From contig CAWAEG010000002.1 in NCBI GenBank assembly GCA_963780895.1, forward strand, positions 310,001 through 374,000: a stretch of DNA of 64,000 bases. The letters run 5' to 3'. Under the pieces are notes generated by a model. The model was not told where the DNA came from. It made no database searches and saw only the letters and a list, made by a program, of their open reading frames with translations. This document shows, piece by piece, positions 34,906-42,566 of this stretch. Made by a program: the position numbers and the translations under genes. Each line of letters opens with the position of its first letter. The first letter of the stretch is position 1. The stretch is from DASQFI01 sp963780895 (GTDB taxonomy: Bacteria > Acidobacteriota > Vicinamibacteria > Vicinamibacterales > SCN-69-37).

Positions 34906-36336
34906 CGCCTCGCCACTACGGCATAGTCCATGTACGTGAACAGCCGTGCGTTGAGAGTATCCGCGTGGGCGTTGAGCGCTTCGACGAGCTCCGCGATTCT
35001 GATCCGCGGCGGCACCCGGAGCGGCCACCGGGAGCGTGACCTTCTGGAGCCGGTCCGAGAAGGGGACCGGCGATCGGTACTGGATGTCCACGGACGAAAA
35101 GCCGCTGGCCTGCACGAGATACCTCAAGGTGTCCGGGTGCAGCGGCCAGCGGTGCGTGATGTCTCGAATGTAGCTCTCGAAGAACGCGACCCAGCACGCC
35201 GGGTTGATTGTCTCGAAGACCAGCGGGGCGCCGAGGCGCAGCTTGTGTAACGCGGTCTCGACCAGCCGAACCAGGTAGCCCGGATCGAGATGTTCGACCA
35301 CCTGAATCGCAATCAGCCCGCCGAGCGAGTTGTCGGGGAGACCCTGGAGGAATCCGAGGGCATCGCCCTGTTCGGCTTCCAGTCCGCGCGCCCGGCACGC
35401 GTGCACCATGGACGCGTTCGAGTCCACACCACGCGCGGAAATGCCGTGTTCGCGAAAGAGATCGAGCAGTTCGCCGCGCCCGCATCCGAGATCGACGACG
35501 TCCCGGCAGCCGGCAAAAATGGGCATGTAGTCGGCAAGCTGAGCGCGGATCTGGTCAGGCGATCCGCGAAACTGATTCTCGAAGCCCACATACGCGATCG
35601 AATCGAGATCGCTCGTGCGGGCTGCCGCGGGTTGCATCCTGTCCGGCGTCGAGGGCCGCACGCCGGATCCATCCAGCAGCCTTTCGACGTGCGCTTTCAA
35701 CGAGATCGCCGTCTGCTGCGCGAGAGCCGCAATCGCGCGGATATCGTCGATCGAATCGACCTGCGCTTTGAAGCGTTGTTCCTTCGCGCCAAGCGACTCC
35801 CATCGCTTCAACCAGTCCTCGGTGAGCGCCGACACGCCGGCGTTGACGACCTTCGCGTCGCCGGCAACCGCGCGATCCTTCGTGTCGACGAAAAGCGTGA
35901 TGGTCTGCAGGTATCGGATCAGGTGGACCTGGAAGTGCGCCAGTCCGTCCGCTTGTTGCCGCATGACCTCGATCGCCGTCGCGATCGCCTTCTGCGCCTC
36001 GCGATGCGCGGCGACGTTGCGATTCAGATGATCGACGAGCGCCGCGTTGAACTGTTTCTGGGTGTCGAGCGGCGGTCCGACCAGGCGCCAGATGAAACCG
36101 CGCAGCCGGCCCTTCACGCTGCTGTCGACCGGCGGCGGACCCGACGGGAGAATGTCCCACGCCTGGTTGACTGCCGTGATCTTCGATTCGTCGTAGGCCG
36201 GCGGCGGATCCGGCATCGCGGGCCGGGCCTGGACCGCTCGATCGAGCGCGGTCAACGCCTCGTTGTAGAGAGTATCGGCGTCCTGCCGTTCGCGTTCGAG
36301 CCTGGATAGGAGTTCGTCGAGGGTCTCTCCGGCCAC
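34902..36336 (-). CDS. Methyltransferase-domain protein with long N-terminal helix region, frameshifted
   Basis: Begins at GTG 36336 (MAGETLDELLSRLERERQDADTLYNEAL). Residues 1-250 are helical and coiled-coil-like. The methyltransferase domain starts SIAYVGFENQFRGSPDQIRAQLADYM and has DVVDLGCGRGELLDLFREHG (SAM loop), GDALGFLQGLPDNSLGGLIAIQVVEHLD and ETINPACWVAFFESYIRD. Related proteins in glycan clusters end with ARLFTYMDYAVVARR. Here that end is in the +1 frame: dropping one base at about 34993-35005 restores IAELVEALNAHAD and then FTYMDYAVVARR with a TGA at 34902, for 477 aa. Without the shift the frame runs into the downstream ligase. The target is unknown; a chain-terminating or capping role is possible. 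Confidence 0.8.
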
Positions 36337-36337
36337 G

Positions 36338-37120
36338 TCAGCTCCGGGAAGGGGCGCCGGGCGTGACGAGCCCCGCGGTCGGACTGCTGGCCGTCGCGTG
36401 CGGCTTCTTCGGAATCCGGCCAGCCAGGAAGGCGAGCCGGCCGGCGATGACCGCGTGTTTCATCGCGGTCGCCATGCCGACCGGATCGGACGCCTGCGCG
36501 ATGGCCGTGTTCATCAGGACTCCGTCCGCGCCAAGCTCCATCGCGATCGCCGCATCGGAGGCCGTGCCGACGCCGGCGTCGACGATGACCGGCACGCGCG
36601 CCTGATCTTTGATCATCAACAGGTTGTTGGGATTCTGGATGCCGAGGCCGGATCCGATCGGCGCCCCGAGCGGCATGACCGCTGCCGCCCCGGCGTCTTC
36701 GAGCTTCCGGCAGACAATCGGATCGTCGCTCGTATACGGCAACACGATGAAGCCCTCTTTCACGAGCACGCGTGTCGCCTCGAGCAGCGCCTCGTTGTCC
36801 GGGTAGAGGCTTCGCTCGTCGCCGATGACTTCGAGCTTGATCCAATGCGAGAGGCCGGCCTCGCGCGCGAGCCGAGCCGTGCGAATCGCATCCTCGGCCG
36901 TGTAGCACGCCGCGGTGTTGGGAAGGATGAAGATGCGATCCCGGTCGATCCACGACAGCAACGAGGCCGTTCCCCGCGCCGACAGATCCACACGCCGCAC
37001 GGCGACCGTCACCATTTCGGTGCCGGACGCCTCATGCGCCGCCTTCATGATCTCGTGCGAGGGGTACTTGCCCGTGCCGACGACGAGTCTCGAGGTGAAC
37101 GTGCGCCCGGCGATGATCAT
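36338..37120 (-). CDS. thiG: Thiazole synthase
   Basis: ThiG (260 aa, a TIM barrel) forms the thiazole phosphate of thiamin from DXP, dehydroglycine and ThiS-thiocarboxylate. Motifs: RLVVGTGKYPSHEIMKAAHEASGTEMVTVAVRR (active-site region), FILPNTAACYTAEDAIRTARLAREAG, WIKLEVIGDERSLYPDNEALLEAT (Schiff-base lysine area), PLGAPIGSGLGIQNP, PVIVDAGVGTASDAAIAMELGADGVLMNTAIAQASDPVGMA. The C-terminus has a low-complexity tail beyond PKKPHATASSP, as in many ThiG. It starts 49 bp after thiS, and the next gene starts 1 bp after its stop. Confidence 0.96.
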   Translation of the reverse strand: MIIAGRTFTSRLVVGTGKYPSHEIMKAAHEASGTEMVTVAVRRVDLSARGTASLLSWIDRDRIFILPNTAACYTAEDAIRTARLAREAGLSHWIKLEVIGDERSLYPDNEALLEATRVLVKEGFIVLPYTSDDPIVCRKLEDAGAAAVMPLGAPIGSGLGIQNPNNLLMIKDQARVPVIVDAGVGTASDAAIAMELGADGVLMNTAIAQASDPVGMATAMKHAVIAGRLAFLAGRIPKKPHATASSPTAGLVTPGAPSRS

Positions 37121-37169
37121 GGGGACGGGTTAGTTTTCCACAGTTTGGGGACAGGTGAGCGCAGGTTCG

Positions 37170-37376
37170 CTACGGCGACCCGCCGCCGACGAATGTCACG
37201 ATTTCGACTTCGGCCGCGTCGCCAATCATGGTTCCCGAATAGCGATCTCGCTTCACGACGATCCTGTTGACCTCGACCGCGACGATGCGCGGATCGATCT
37301 GGAGACGTTCGAGAAGCTCGAGGACGGTCACCGGGCCTGGGAGCTCGTGCGGATCACCGTTGAGCGTGATGTGCAT
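37170..37376 (-). CDS. thiS: Sulfur carrier protein ThiS
   Basis: Ubiquitin-like sulfur carrier (68 aa, ATG 37376: MHITLNGDPHELPGPVTVLELLERL). The body matches ThiS, including VNRIVVKRDRYSGTMIGDAAEVEIVTFVGGG. Family members must end in Gly-Gly so that ThiF and ThiG can handle the thiocarboxylate. Here the frame continues Ser-Pro after GGG, so the final residues would need removal or the tail is tolerated; a sequence error near the stop is also possible. The 5' end overlaps the glycosyltransferase gene 37354-38769 by 23 bp. Confidence 0.85.
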   Translation of the reverse strand: MHITLNGDPHELPGPVTVLELLERLQIDPRIVAVEVNRIVVKRDRYSGTMIGDAAEVEIVTFVGGGSP

Positions 37377-38769
37377 CCTGGCTCGACTCCAGGTCATTGA
37401 TTATCGCTGCCGTCTCCGCCCCGAACGCGGAACTGAGCCCTCGTGCCTGAACCAGGCTCGATGGCCGCAGATGGGCAGGCCGATCGCCGGTTGGATCCGG
37501 CAGTTGGGCGGCTCGCGACATCGCCCGTTCGTAGTCGCGCACGACGCGCTCGAATGAGTGCTCGGCTTCCCAATGCCGGCGCGCCGCTCGTCCGAGCTGC
37601 TTCCGCAACTCGCGGTCGACCGCCAGCCGGCGCATTGCCAGGACGAGCGAATGGTCTTCGTCGAGGATGTCGATCGCGACCGTCACGGGCCCCTGGCCGG
37701 TGAGAGAAGCGCCTCCGGGCGCGTGCGTGTGCCACGTTCTCGGATCGAGCGACGGGATCAGCGCAAGATGCACGAGATCGACGATCACGGTTGCGCGGCC
37801 GGCCGCGAGCGCGCGCACCCAGGGCCCTGACATTTCGCGCGCCGTGGGCCAGCGCAGATTCAGCGAGACGTCCACGGCCGCAATCGCGCGATCGAACTCC
37901 GCGTCATTGAGCGTCTCGAGCACCCGGGTGGCGTGGGCAATCCCAAGCGAACGGATGAGCCCATTGACATCCACGGACGCGTCGCGACTGCCGGCCAGGA
38001 CCAGCACGGCCTCCGGCACTCGCGCCGAGGTCTCGGCGAAGGCGCGCAGCACCTGCGGGACGCGCTTTTCCGCGCTCAGCCCGCCGAAGACCCCGAACAC
38101 CACCGCCGAATCCGGAATCGCCAGCGCATCGCGGACGGCGGCACGATCCGCTTCCGACGGGGCGACGCGGCACCCCTCGGCCAGCACGATGCTGTCGAAC
38201 TCGCGATCGGGCCAGGCTTCCTGAAGCGCCATTCGTGCGCCCGGGGAGTGGGTCGCGACCAGGCGCGAAGTTGCGACGACGGATCGCACCATGGGCCAGT
38301 CGTAGTAGTACGCGCCGTCGAAGCCGCGCACGGCGAGCTCGGCCGCGCGGGCCGGCACCTCTGGATGGTTCCACGCGAACTCTGCCCGGTACTCGTCGAC
38401 GCGCTTCCGCAGGAGCAGCGCCCGGCCGCGTGCGTGGTGCAGATGCGTGTCGTGGAGGACGGCGAGACCCGGCCACCTGAACAGATACGGCCAGATGAAC
38501 TCGTGCGTCGTGGAATTGCCGATCTGATAGACGGCCACGTCGTAGTGACGCTGACGGGCGCGCCACACGACCTCGTGAGCGCTCTGCACGCGCAAGCGGC
38601 CTGCCGTCGGAGGTTGATCGTCGGATCGGCGCGTGATGTCGACGTGCTGCTCGTCCACGAAGACGTCGATGCCGTGGCCGGCGGCGCAGAGCAGCGGCAC
38701 GATTTCGGCGGACCGGCCGGCGACGCCGCTTCGCTGCGGCGGCCACGGCGTGAACCACGCGACGCGCAT
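37354..38769 (-). CDS. GT4-type glycosyltransferase
   Basis: A GT-B enzyme (471 aa) beginning VAWFTPWPPQRSGVAGRSAEIVPLL, a frequent start among these transferases. VLHDTHLHHARGR near residue 105 and the donor domain VVFGVFGGLSAEKRVPQVLRAFAET, AVLVLAGSRDASVDVN, RVLETLNDAEFDRAIAAVDVSLNLRWPTAREMSGPWVRALAAGRATVIVDLVHL confirm the GT4 C-terminal fold. The last 40 residues are variable and extend into thiS. It opens the minus-strand operon GT4-thiS-thiG-methyltransferase-ligase-GT2. Specificity unknown. Confidence 0.85.
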   Translation of the reverse strand: MRVAWFTPWPPQRSGVAGRSAEIVPLLCAAGHGIDVFVDEQHVDITRRSDDQPPTAGRLRVQSAHEVVWRARQRHYDVAVYQIGNSTTHEFIWPYLFRWPGLAVLHDTHLHHARGRALLLRKRVDEYRAEFAWNHPEVPARAAELAVRGFDGAYYYDWPMVRSVVATSRLVATHSPGARMALQEAWPDREFDSIVLAEGCRVAPSEADRAAVRDALAIPDSAVVFGVFGGLSAEKRVPQVLRAFAETSARVPEAVLVLAGSRDASVDVNGLIRSLGIAHATRVLETLNDAEFDRAIAAVDVSLNLRWPTAREMSGPWVRALAAGRATVIVDLVHLALIPSLDPRTWHTHAPGGASLTGQGPVTVAIDILDEDHSLVLAMRRLAVDRELRKQLGRAARRHWEAEHSFERVVRDYERAMSRAAQLPDPTGDRPAHLRPSSLVQARGLSSAFGAETAAIINDLESSQDAHHAQR

Positions 38770-38874
38770 GATGGGTCAGGTCGTCTCTTGCAACCGTTCG
38801 GCCGTCAAGCCCCATGTTGTCATAGGGAGTGGTGATCGCCGCGTGAATGTTGCACGAGAGGACCGGACGCCTCG

Positions 38875-38904
38875 TTGACTTGGATCGCGCGCGGCAGCTA
38901 CATT
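38875..38904 (+). promoter_or_regulatory. Sigma70-like promoter of the nuo operon
   Basis: TTGACT at 38875-38880 and TACATT at 38899-38904, spaced 18 bp, precede nuoA by 59 bp. The fit to the sigma70 consensus (TTGACA, TATAAT, 17 bp) is good, and no other gene lies between it and nuoA. No other convincing promoter is seen inside the operon, although long intergenic gaps exist. Confidence 0.6.
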
Positions 38905-38963
38905 ACGCTTGATCCACGGGAGCACAAGCTCCGCTCCGGGGCTGGAGGGCCCGCCACCAGGAC

Positions 38964-39338
38964 ATGGACGGCTTTCTACCCATCCTCATCATGATTGGCT
39001 TGGGCTTCGGCTTTGCCGGCGGGTCGGTCCTCCTGTCGCAGTTTCTGGGCCCTCACAAGCCGACGCCCGAAAAGATGGCGGCGTACGAGTGCGGCATGCC
39101 GCCGGTGGGCGACGCGCGGGAGCGGCAGTCGGTGAAGTTCTATCTCGTGGCGATGATCTTTCTGCTCTTCGACATCGAGATCGCGTTTCTCTATCCGTGG
39201 GCGATCGCCTTTCGCGAGCTGGGCAAACCGGGCTTCTGGCAGATCGTCGCGTTCTTCGCGCTGCTGTTGACGGGCTACATCTACGTCTGGCGCAAAGGCG
39301 CGTTCGACTGGAGCAGGGAGCGACATGGCCGAACTTGA
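38964..39338 (+). CDS. nuoA: NADH-quinone oxidoreductase subunit A
   Basis: Membrane subunit of complex I (124 aa, ATG at 38964), with three helices. GFGFAGGSVLLSQFLGPHKP, then the conserved loop KMAAYECGMPPVGDARERQSVKFYLVAMIFLLFDIEIAFLYPWAIAF, and a final helix. The acidic DIE motif in helix 2 lies by the quinone channel. It is first in the operon, 59 bp after a sigma70-like promoter, and overlaps nuoB by 14 bp. Confidence 0.95.
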   Translation: MDGFLPILIMIGLGFGFAGGSVLLSQFLGPHKPTPEKMAAYECGMPPVGDARERQSVKFYLVAMIFLLFDIEIAFLYPWAIAFRELGKPGFWQIVAFFALLLTGYIYVWRKGAFDWSRERHGRT

Positions 39339-39789
39339 GATTCCCGTCCTCACGACGACGGTTGAAAAGATGGTGCAGTGGGCGCGCCGATCGGCCATCT
39401 GGCCGGTGACGTTCGGGCTGGCCTGCTGCGCGATCGAGATGATGGCGATGAGCTGCGGCCGCTACGACATCGCGCGCTTCGGCGCCGAGGTCTTCCGCGG
39501 ATCGCCGCGCCAGTCCGATCTGATGATCGTGGCCGGCCGCCTGTCGCGAAAAATGGCGCCCGTCCTCCGGCGCATCTACGACCAGATGCCCGAGCCCAAG
39601 TGGGTGATCTCGATGGGCGCCTGCGCCAGCTGCGGCGGCGTGTTCGACAACTATGCGATCGTGCAGGGCGTCGACCAGGTCGTGCCGATTGACGTCTTCG
39701 TGCCCGGCTGTCCGCCGCGCCCGGAGTCGCTCATCTACGGCATCGTCCAGTTGCAGCGGAAGATCGACAAGCAGAGGATGAGCGCATGA
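39325..39789 (+). CDS. nuoB: NADH-quinone oxidoreductase subunit B
   Basis: Soluble peripheral-arm subunit (154 aa) that holds the terminal [4Fe-4S] cluster N2. Cluster ligands are seen: FGLACCAIEMMAMS (adjacent Cys pair), GACASCGGVFDNYAIVQGVDQVVPIDVFVPGCPPRPE (two further Cys). The N-terminus is short and soluble as in bacterial NuoB. The 14-bp overlap with nuoA suggests coupling. A 74-bp gap with a palindrome follows before nuoC. Confidence 0.96.
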   Translation: MAELEIPVLTTTVEKMVQWARRSAIWPVTFGLACCAIEMMAMSCGRYDIARFGAEVFRGSPRQSDLMIVAGRLSRKMAPVLRRIYDQMPEPKWVISMGACASCGGVFDNYAIVQGVDQVVPIDVFVPGCPPRPESLIYGIVQLQRKIDKQRMSA

Positions 39790-39803
39790 GTATCCCGGCC
39801 TCG

Positions 39804-39821
39804 GGCCCCCGGCCGGGGGCC
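39804..39821. repeat. Perfect 18-bp palindrome in the nuoB-nuoC gap
   Basis: GGCCCCCGG followed directly by its reverse complement, starting 15 bp after the nuoB stop. It may fold into a hairpin or act as a protein-binding site. The gap is otherwise featureless. Confidence 0.7.
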
Positions 39822-39863
39822 TCTGGAACGAGTGCGGTCCGCCATTCGCTATTCGCCTTGTAA

Positions 39864-40457
39864 ATGGACGCTTCTTCGACCCTCGACGCTCTGCGCGGCG
39901 CCGGTCTAGAGTTCGAGACCGTCACGTCGCCCGACATGCCGACGATCTACATCGATCGCGATCGGCTGATCGACACGGCGCGGATGCTTCGCGACGATCC
40001 GGCACTGCAGTTCGTGTTCCTGGCGGACGTGACAGTGGCCGATCTGCTGCCGGCCGACCCACGGTTCGAGGTCGTCTACCATCTCGCCAGCCTGGGGGAG
40101 GCGTACCGCGCGCCCGGTGCGAGCGCGGCCGTGCCGCCGCGCCGGCTGCGCGTCAAGGTGCGGGTCCGCGGCGACGACCCCCGGATGCCGAGTGTGACGG
40201 CGATCTTTCCGACCGCCGGCTGGCCCGAGCGCGAAGTGTTCGATCTGTTCGGCATCACCTTCGACAACCACCCGGATCTGCGCCGCATTCTGATGCCCGA
40301 CGACTGGGAGGGATTCCCGCTGCGCAAGGACTCGCCGGTGCAGATTCGGAAAGACACCGCGTCCTGGTCGCCGATCCAGCTCTCGCCGGAGGAGTTCGCG
40401 GAGAACATTCGGGCGCAGCGGGAACGGGCGGACCGCGCGGGAGGCAAGCGTGGGTAA
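39864..40457 (+). CDS. nuoC: NADH-quinone oxidoreductase subunit C
   Basis: 30-kDa-type subunit of the peripheral arm (197 aa, ATG at 39864). The signature is LRVKVRVRGDDPRMPSVTAIFPTAGWPEREVFDLFGITFDNHPDLRRILMPDDWEGFPLRKD, the NuoC core. It is a separate gene here, not fused to NuoD as in E. coli. The C-terminal tail (ENIRAQRERADRAGGKRG) is basic and variable. The stop is followed immediately by the GGCCCAA repeats. Confidence 0.95.
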   Translation: MDASSTLDALRGAGLEFETVTSPDMPTIYIDRDRLIDTARMLRDDPALQFVFLADVTVADLLPADPRFEVVYHLASLGEAYRAPGASAAVPPRRLRVKVRVRGDDPRMPSVTAIFPTAGWPEREVFDLFGITFDNHPDLRRILMPDDWEGFPLRKDSPVQIRKDTASWSPIQLSPEEFAENIRAQRERADRAGGKRG

Positions 40458-40568
40458 GGCCCAAGGCCCAAGGCCCAAGGCCCTAGGGGTTGGATCTCGG
40501 CCGCATTCAGAGGATCCGGCCCGCCGCGCCGGGTTTGTTCTTGGGCCCTGGGCCTTGGGCCTTGGGCC
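40456..40568. repeat. Inverted array of GGCCCAA heptamers in the nuoC-nuoD gap
   Basis: The left arm (40456-40483) contains about four consecutive AAGGCCC units, and the right arm (40541-40568) contains the complementary GGGCCTT units. The arms pair over about 28 bp with two mismatches across a 57-bp loop. The left arm begins at the nuoC stop and the right arm ends 12 bp before the nuoD ATG. Related units occur at 41810-41840 and 55257-55314. Such a strong hairpin could affect mRNA stability or translation of nuoD. Confidence 0.8.
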
Positions 40569-40580
40569 GACGTCGTAGCG

Positions 40581-41768
40581 ATGCCAGAAATCCGCTCCGA
40601 AACGATGACCGTGAACATGGGGCCGCAGCACCCCAGCACGCACGGCGTGCTGCGGCTCGTGCTCGAGCTCGACGGCGAGAACATCGTCTCGGCCGACCCG
40701 ACGATCGGCTTCCTGCACACCGGCATCGAGAAGACCTGCGAACAGAAGAAGTGGCAGCAGGTCATCCCGCTCGTCGAGCGGATGGACTACCTCGGCGCGC
40801 AGTCGAACAGCCTCGCGTTCTGCCTGTCGGTCGAGAAGCTGCTCGGCATCGAGGCGGCGATTCCGGAGCGCGTCATCTGGATCCGCGTCCTCATCGCCGA
40901 GCTCCAGCGGCTGTCAAGCCACCTCGTCTGGCTCGGCACGCACGGCATGGAAGTCGGCGCCGTGACGGTCATGCTCTATTGCTTCCGCGAGCGCGAGCAG
41001 CTGCTCAACATCAACGAGATGATCGCGGGCTTCCGGATGTTCCCGAGCTACCTCCGGATCGGCGGTCTGCGCGAGGATCTGCCGCGCGGGTTCCACGCCG
41101 CCGTCACCGAGTTCCTCGACAAGTTTCCGGGGAAGCTCGACGATTACGAGAAGCTCCTCACGAAGAACCAGGTCTGGCTCAAGCGCACCAAAGGCGTCGG
41201 CTATCTGTCCCGCGAAGACACGATGGCGATGGGACTCGTCGGACCGATGGCGCGTGCGGTCGGCATCCCGTACGACGTCCGGAAGACGTTTCCCTACCTC
41301 AAGTACGAGACGTTCGATTTCCAGGTCCCGACGGCGACCGACGGTGACGTCTTCGCGCGGTACCAGGTGAAGATGGCCGAAATGCGGCAGAGCGTCGGCA
41401 TCTGCCGCCAGGCGCTGTCACGCATCACGCCAACCGGCGTCTACGACTGCGGCGACTTCCGGTTCGTCCCGCCGCCCAAGGATCGCGTGTACACGGAGAT
41501 GGAAGCGCTCATTCAGCACTTCCTCCTGTATTCGCAGGGTTTCAACGTGCCGAAAGGCGAGGCCTACGTGCCGATCGAAGGCCCGCGCGGCGAACACGGC
41601 TTCTACATCGTTTCGGACGGCACGAACCGGCCGGTGCGCGTGAAAGCGCGCGCGCCGTCGTTCATCGCGTGCCAGGCGTTGCCGAAGATGATCATCGGCG
41701 GCCTGATCGCGGACGTCATCGCGGTGATCGGATCAACGGACGTCGTGATGGGCGATGTGGATCGATAA
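40581..41768 (+). CDS. nuoD: NADH-quinone oxidoreductase subunit D
   Basis: 49-kDa-type subunit (395 aa) that, with NuoB, forms the quinone-binding site. Motifs: TMTVNMGPQHPSTHGVLRLVLELDGE (the HxPSTHG loop), PTIGFLHTGIEKTCEQKKW, ERMDYLGAQSNSLAFCLSVEKLLGI, and the C-terminal GPRGEHGFYIVSDGTNRPVRVKARAPSFIACQALPKMIIGGLIADVIAVIGSTDVVMGDVDR. Length and ends fit the family. ATG at 40581. Flanking gaps carry the GGGCCTT heptamers. Confidence 0.97.
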   Translation: MPEIRSETMTVNMGPQHPSTHGVLRLVLELDGENIVSADPTIGFLHTGIEKTCEQKKWQQVIPLVERMDYLGAQSNSLAFCLSVEKLLGIEAAIPERVIWIRVLIAELQRLSSHLVWLGTHGMEVGAVTVMLYCFREREQLLNINEMIAGFRMFPSYLRIGGLREDLPRGFHAAVTEFLDKFPGKLDDYEKLLTKNQVWLKRTKGVGYLSREDTMAMGLVGPMARAVGIPYDVRKTFPYLKYETFDFQVPTATDGDVFARYQVKMAEMRQSVGICRQALSRITPTGVYDCGDFRFVPPPKDRVYTEMEALIQHFLLYSQGFNVPKGEAYVPIEGPRGEHGFYIVSDGTNRPVRVKARAPSFIACQALPKMIIGGLIADVIAVIGSTDVVMGDVDR

Positions 41769-41809
41769 CCGATGTTGACTTCACCAGAGTGGGGACGCTT
41801 TGTGTGGCG

Positions 41810-41840
41810 CCTTGGGCCTCGGGCCTTGGGCCTTGGGCCT
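41810..41840 (+). repeat. Direct array of GGGCCTT heptamers in the nuoD-nuoE gap
   Basis: Four near-identical CCTTGGG units in tandem just before the nuoE ATG at 41846. It is the same repeat unit as at 40456-40568, here without an inverted partner. Confidence 0.75.
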
Positions 41841-41845
41841 CTGTT

Positions 41846-42445
41846 ATGAGCTTTCATCCATCGATGGATTACGGCCGCGGGCACCACAAGTCCGCCCGGG
41901 CCTTTCCCGAAGAGGGACCGGCGTTCGAGTACACGCGCGAAAACCGCGAGCGGCTCGAAGCGATCTGCGCGCGGTACCCGGCCGATCAGCGCAAATCGGC
42001 CATTCTCGCGGCGCTGTACCTCGTCCAGCACCAGCAGGGCTACATCACGCTCAACGGGATGCGGCAGGTCGCCAGCGCCATCGGGTGCACGCCCGCGGAC
42101 GTCGAGGATGTCGTCTCGTTCTACACGATGTTCTATACGCGGCCGGTCGGCCGGCACGTGCTGCAGGTGTGCCGGACGCTGTCGTGCGCGCTCATGGGTG
42201 CCGAGCGCGTGACCGAAGAGCTCTCGAAAACCCTGGGCATCGCGCCGGGTGAAACCGATCGGGCGGGCGAATTCACGCTCTTCGAGGTGGAGTGCCTCGG
42301 CGCGTGCGACCGCGCGCCGGTCATCGGCGTGAACGATCACTGGCACGAGTGCCACAAGCCCGAGGACGCGAGCGCGCTCGTGGCCGGGCTTCGGGCGAAG
42401 GGGCCGGCGGTGCTGACAGGATGCTACTTACGAGTTGAAAAATAA
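41846..42445 (+). CDS. nuoE: NADH-quinone oxidoreductase subunit E
   Basis: 24-kDa-type thioredoxin-fold subunit (199 aa, ATG at 41846) holding the N1a [2Fe-2S] cluster. The ligand cysteines appear as VCRTLSCALMGAERV and VECLGACDRAPVIGVNDHWHE. An N-terminal extension (FHPSMDYGRGHHKSARAFPEEGPAF) precedes the core EAICARYPADQRKSAILAALYLVQHQQG. It works with NuoF in NADH oxidation. The start follows directly after the heptamer array. Confidence 0.95.
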   Translation: MSFHPSMDYGRGHHKSARAFPEEGPAFEYTRENRERLEAICARYPADQRKSAILAALYLVQHQQGYITLNGMRQVASAIGCTPADVEDVVSFYTMFYTRPVGRHVLQVCRTLSCALMGAERVTEELSKTLGIAPGETDRAGEFTLFEVECLGACDRAPVIGVNDHWHECHKPEDASALVAGLRAKGPAVLTGCYLRVEK

Positions 42446-42454
42446 TGGCCAACT

Positions 42455-42563
42455 TTGAACTCAGAACTCAGAACTTAGAACTGAGGGTTCCGGATGCCGA
42501 CACCGGGATCCCCAGGACAAGTGGTTTTCAGTTCTTCGTTCAGAGTTTTCAGTTCTAAGTTTC
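42455..42563. repeat. Imperfect inverted repeat in the nuoE-nuoF gap
   Basis: The left side is a near-tandem series of GAACTCA-type units (42455-42484), ending in ACTTAGAACTGA (42473-42484). That 12-mer is exactly complementary to TCAGTTCTAAGT (42549-42560) just before the nuoF ATG at 42567, and outer units pair less well. An A/T-rich hairpin of this kind is out of character for the G+C-rich surroundings. Confidence 0.75.
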
Positions 42564-42566
42564 TGC

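Noticed and set aside
33037..36336. A single 1,099-residue methyltransferase-O-antigen ligase fusion protein
   Set aside because: The join segment is arginine-rich nonsense, and a one-base change restores the conserved methyltransferase end, its stop and an overlapping ligase start, as in neighbouring genes.
40456..41840. GGCCCAA arrays as a CRISPR array
   Set aside because: Units are 7 bp with no spacers, no cas genes are near, and arrays face one another.
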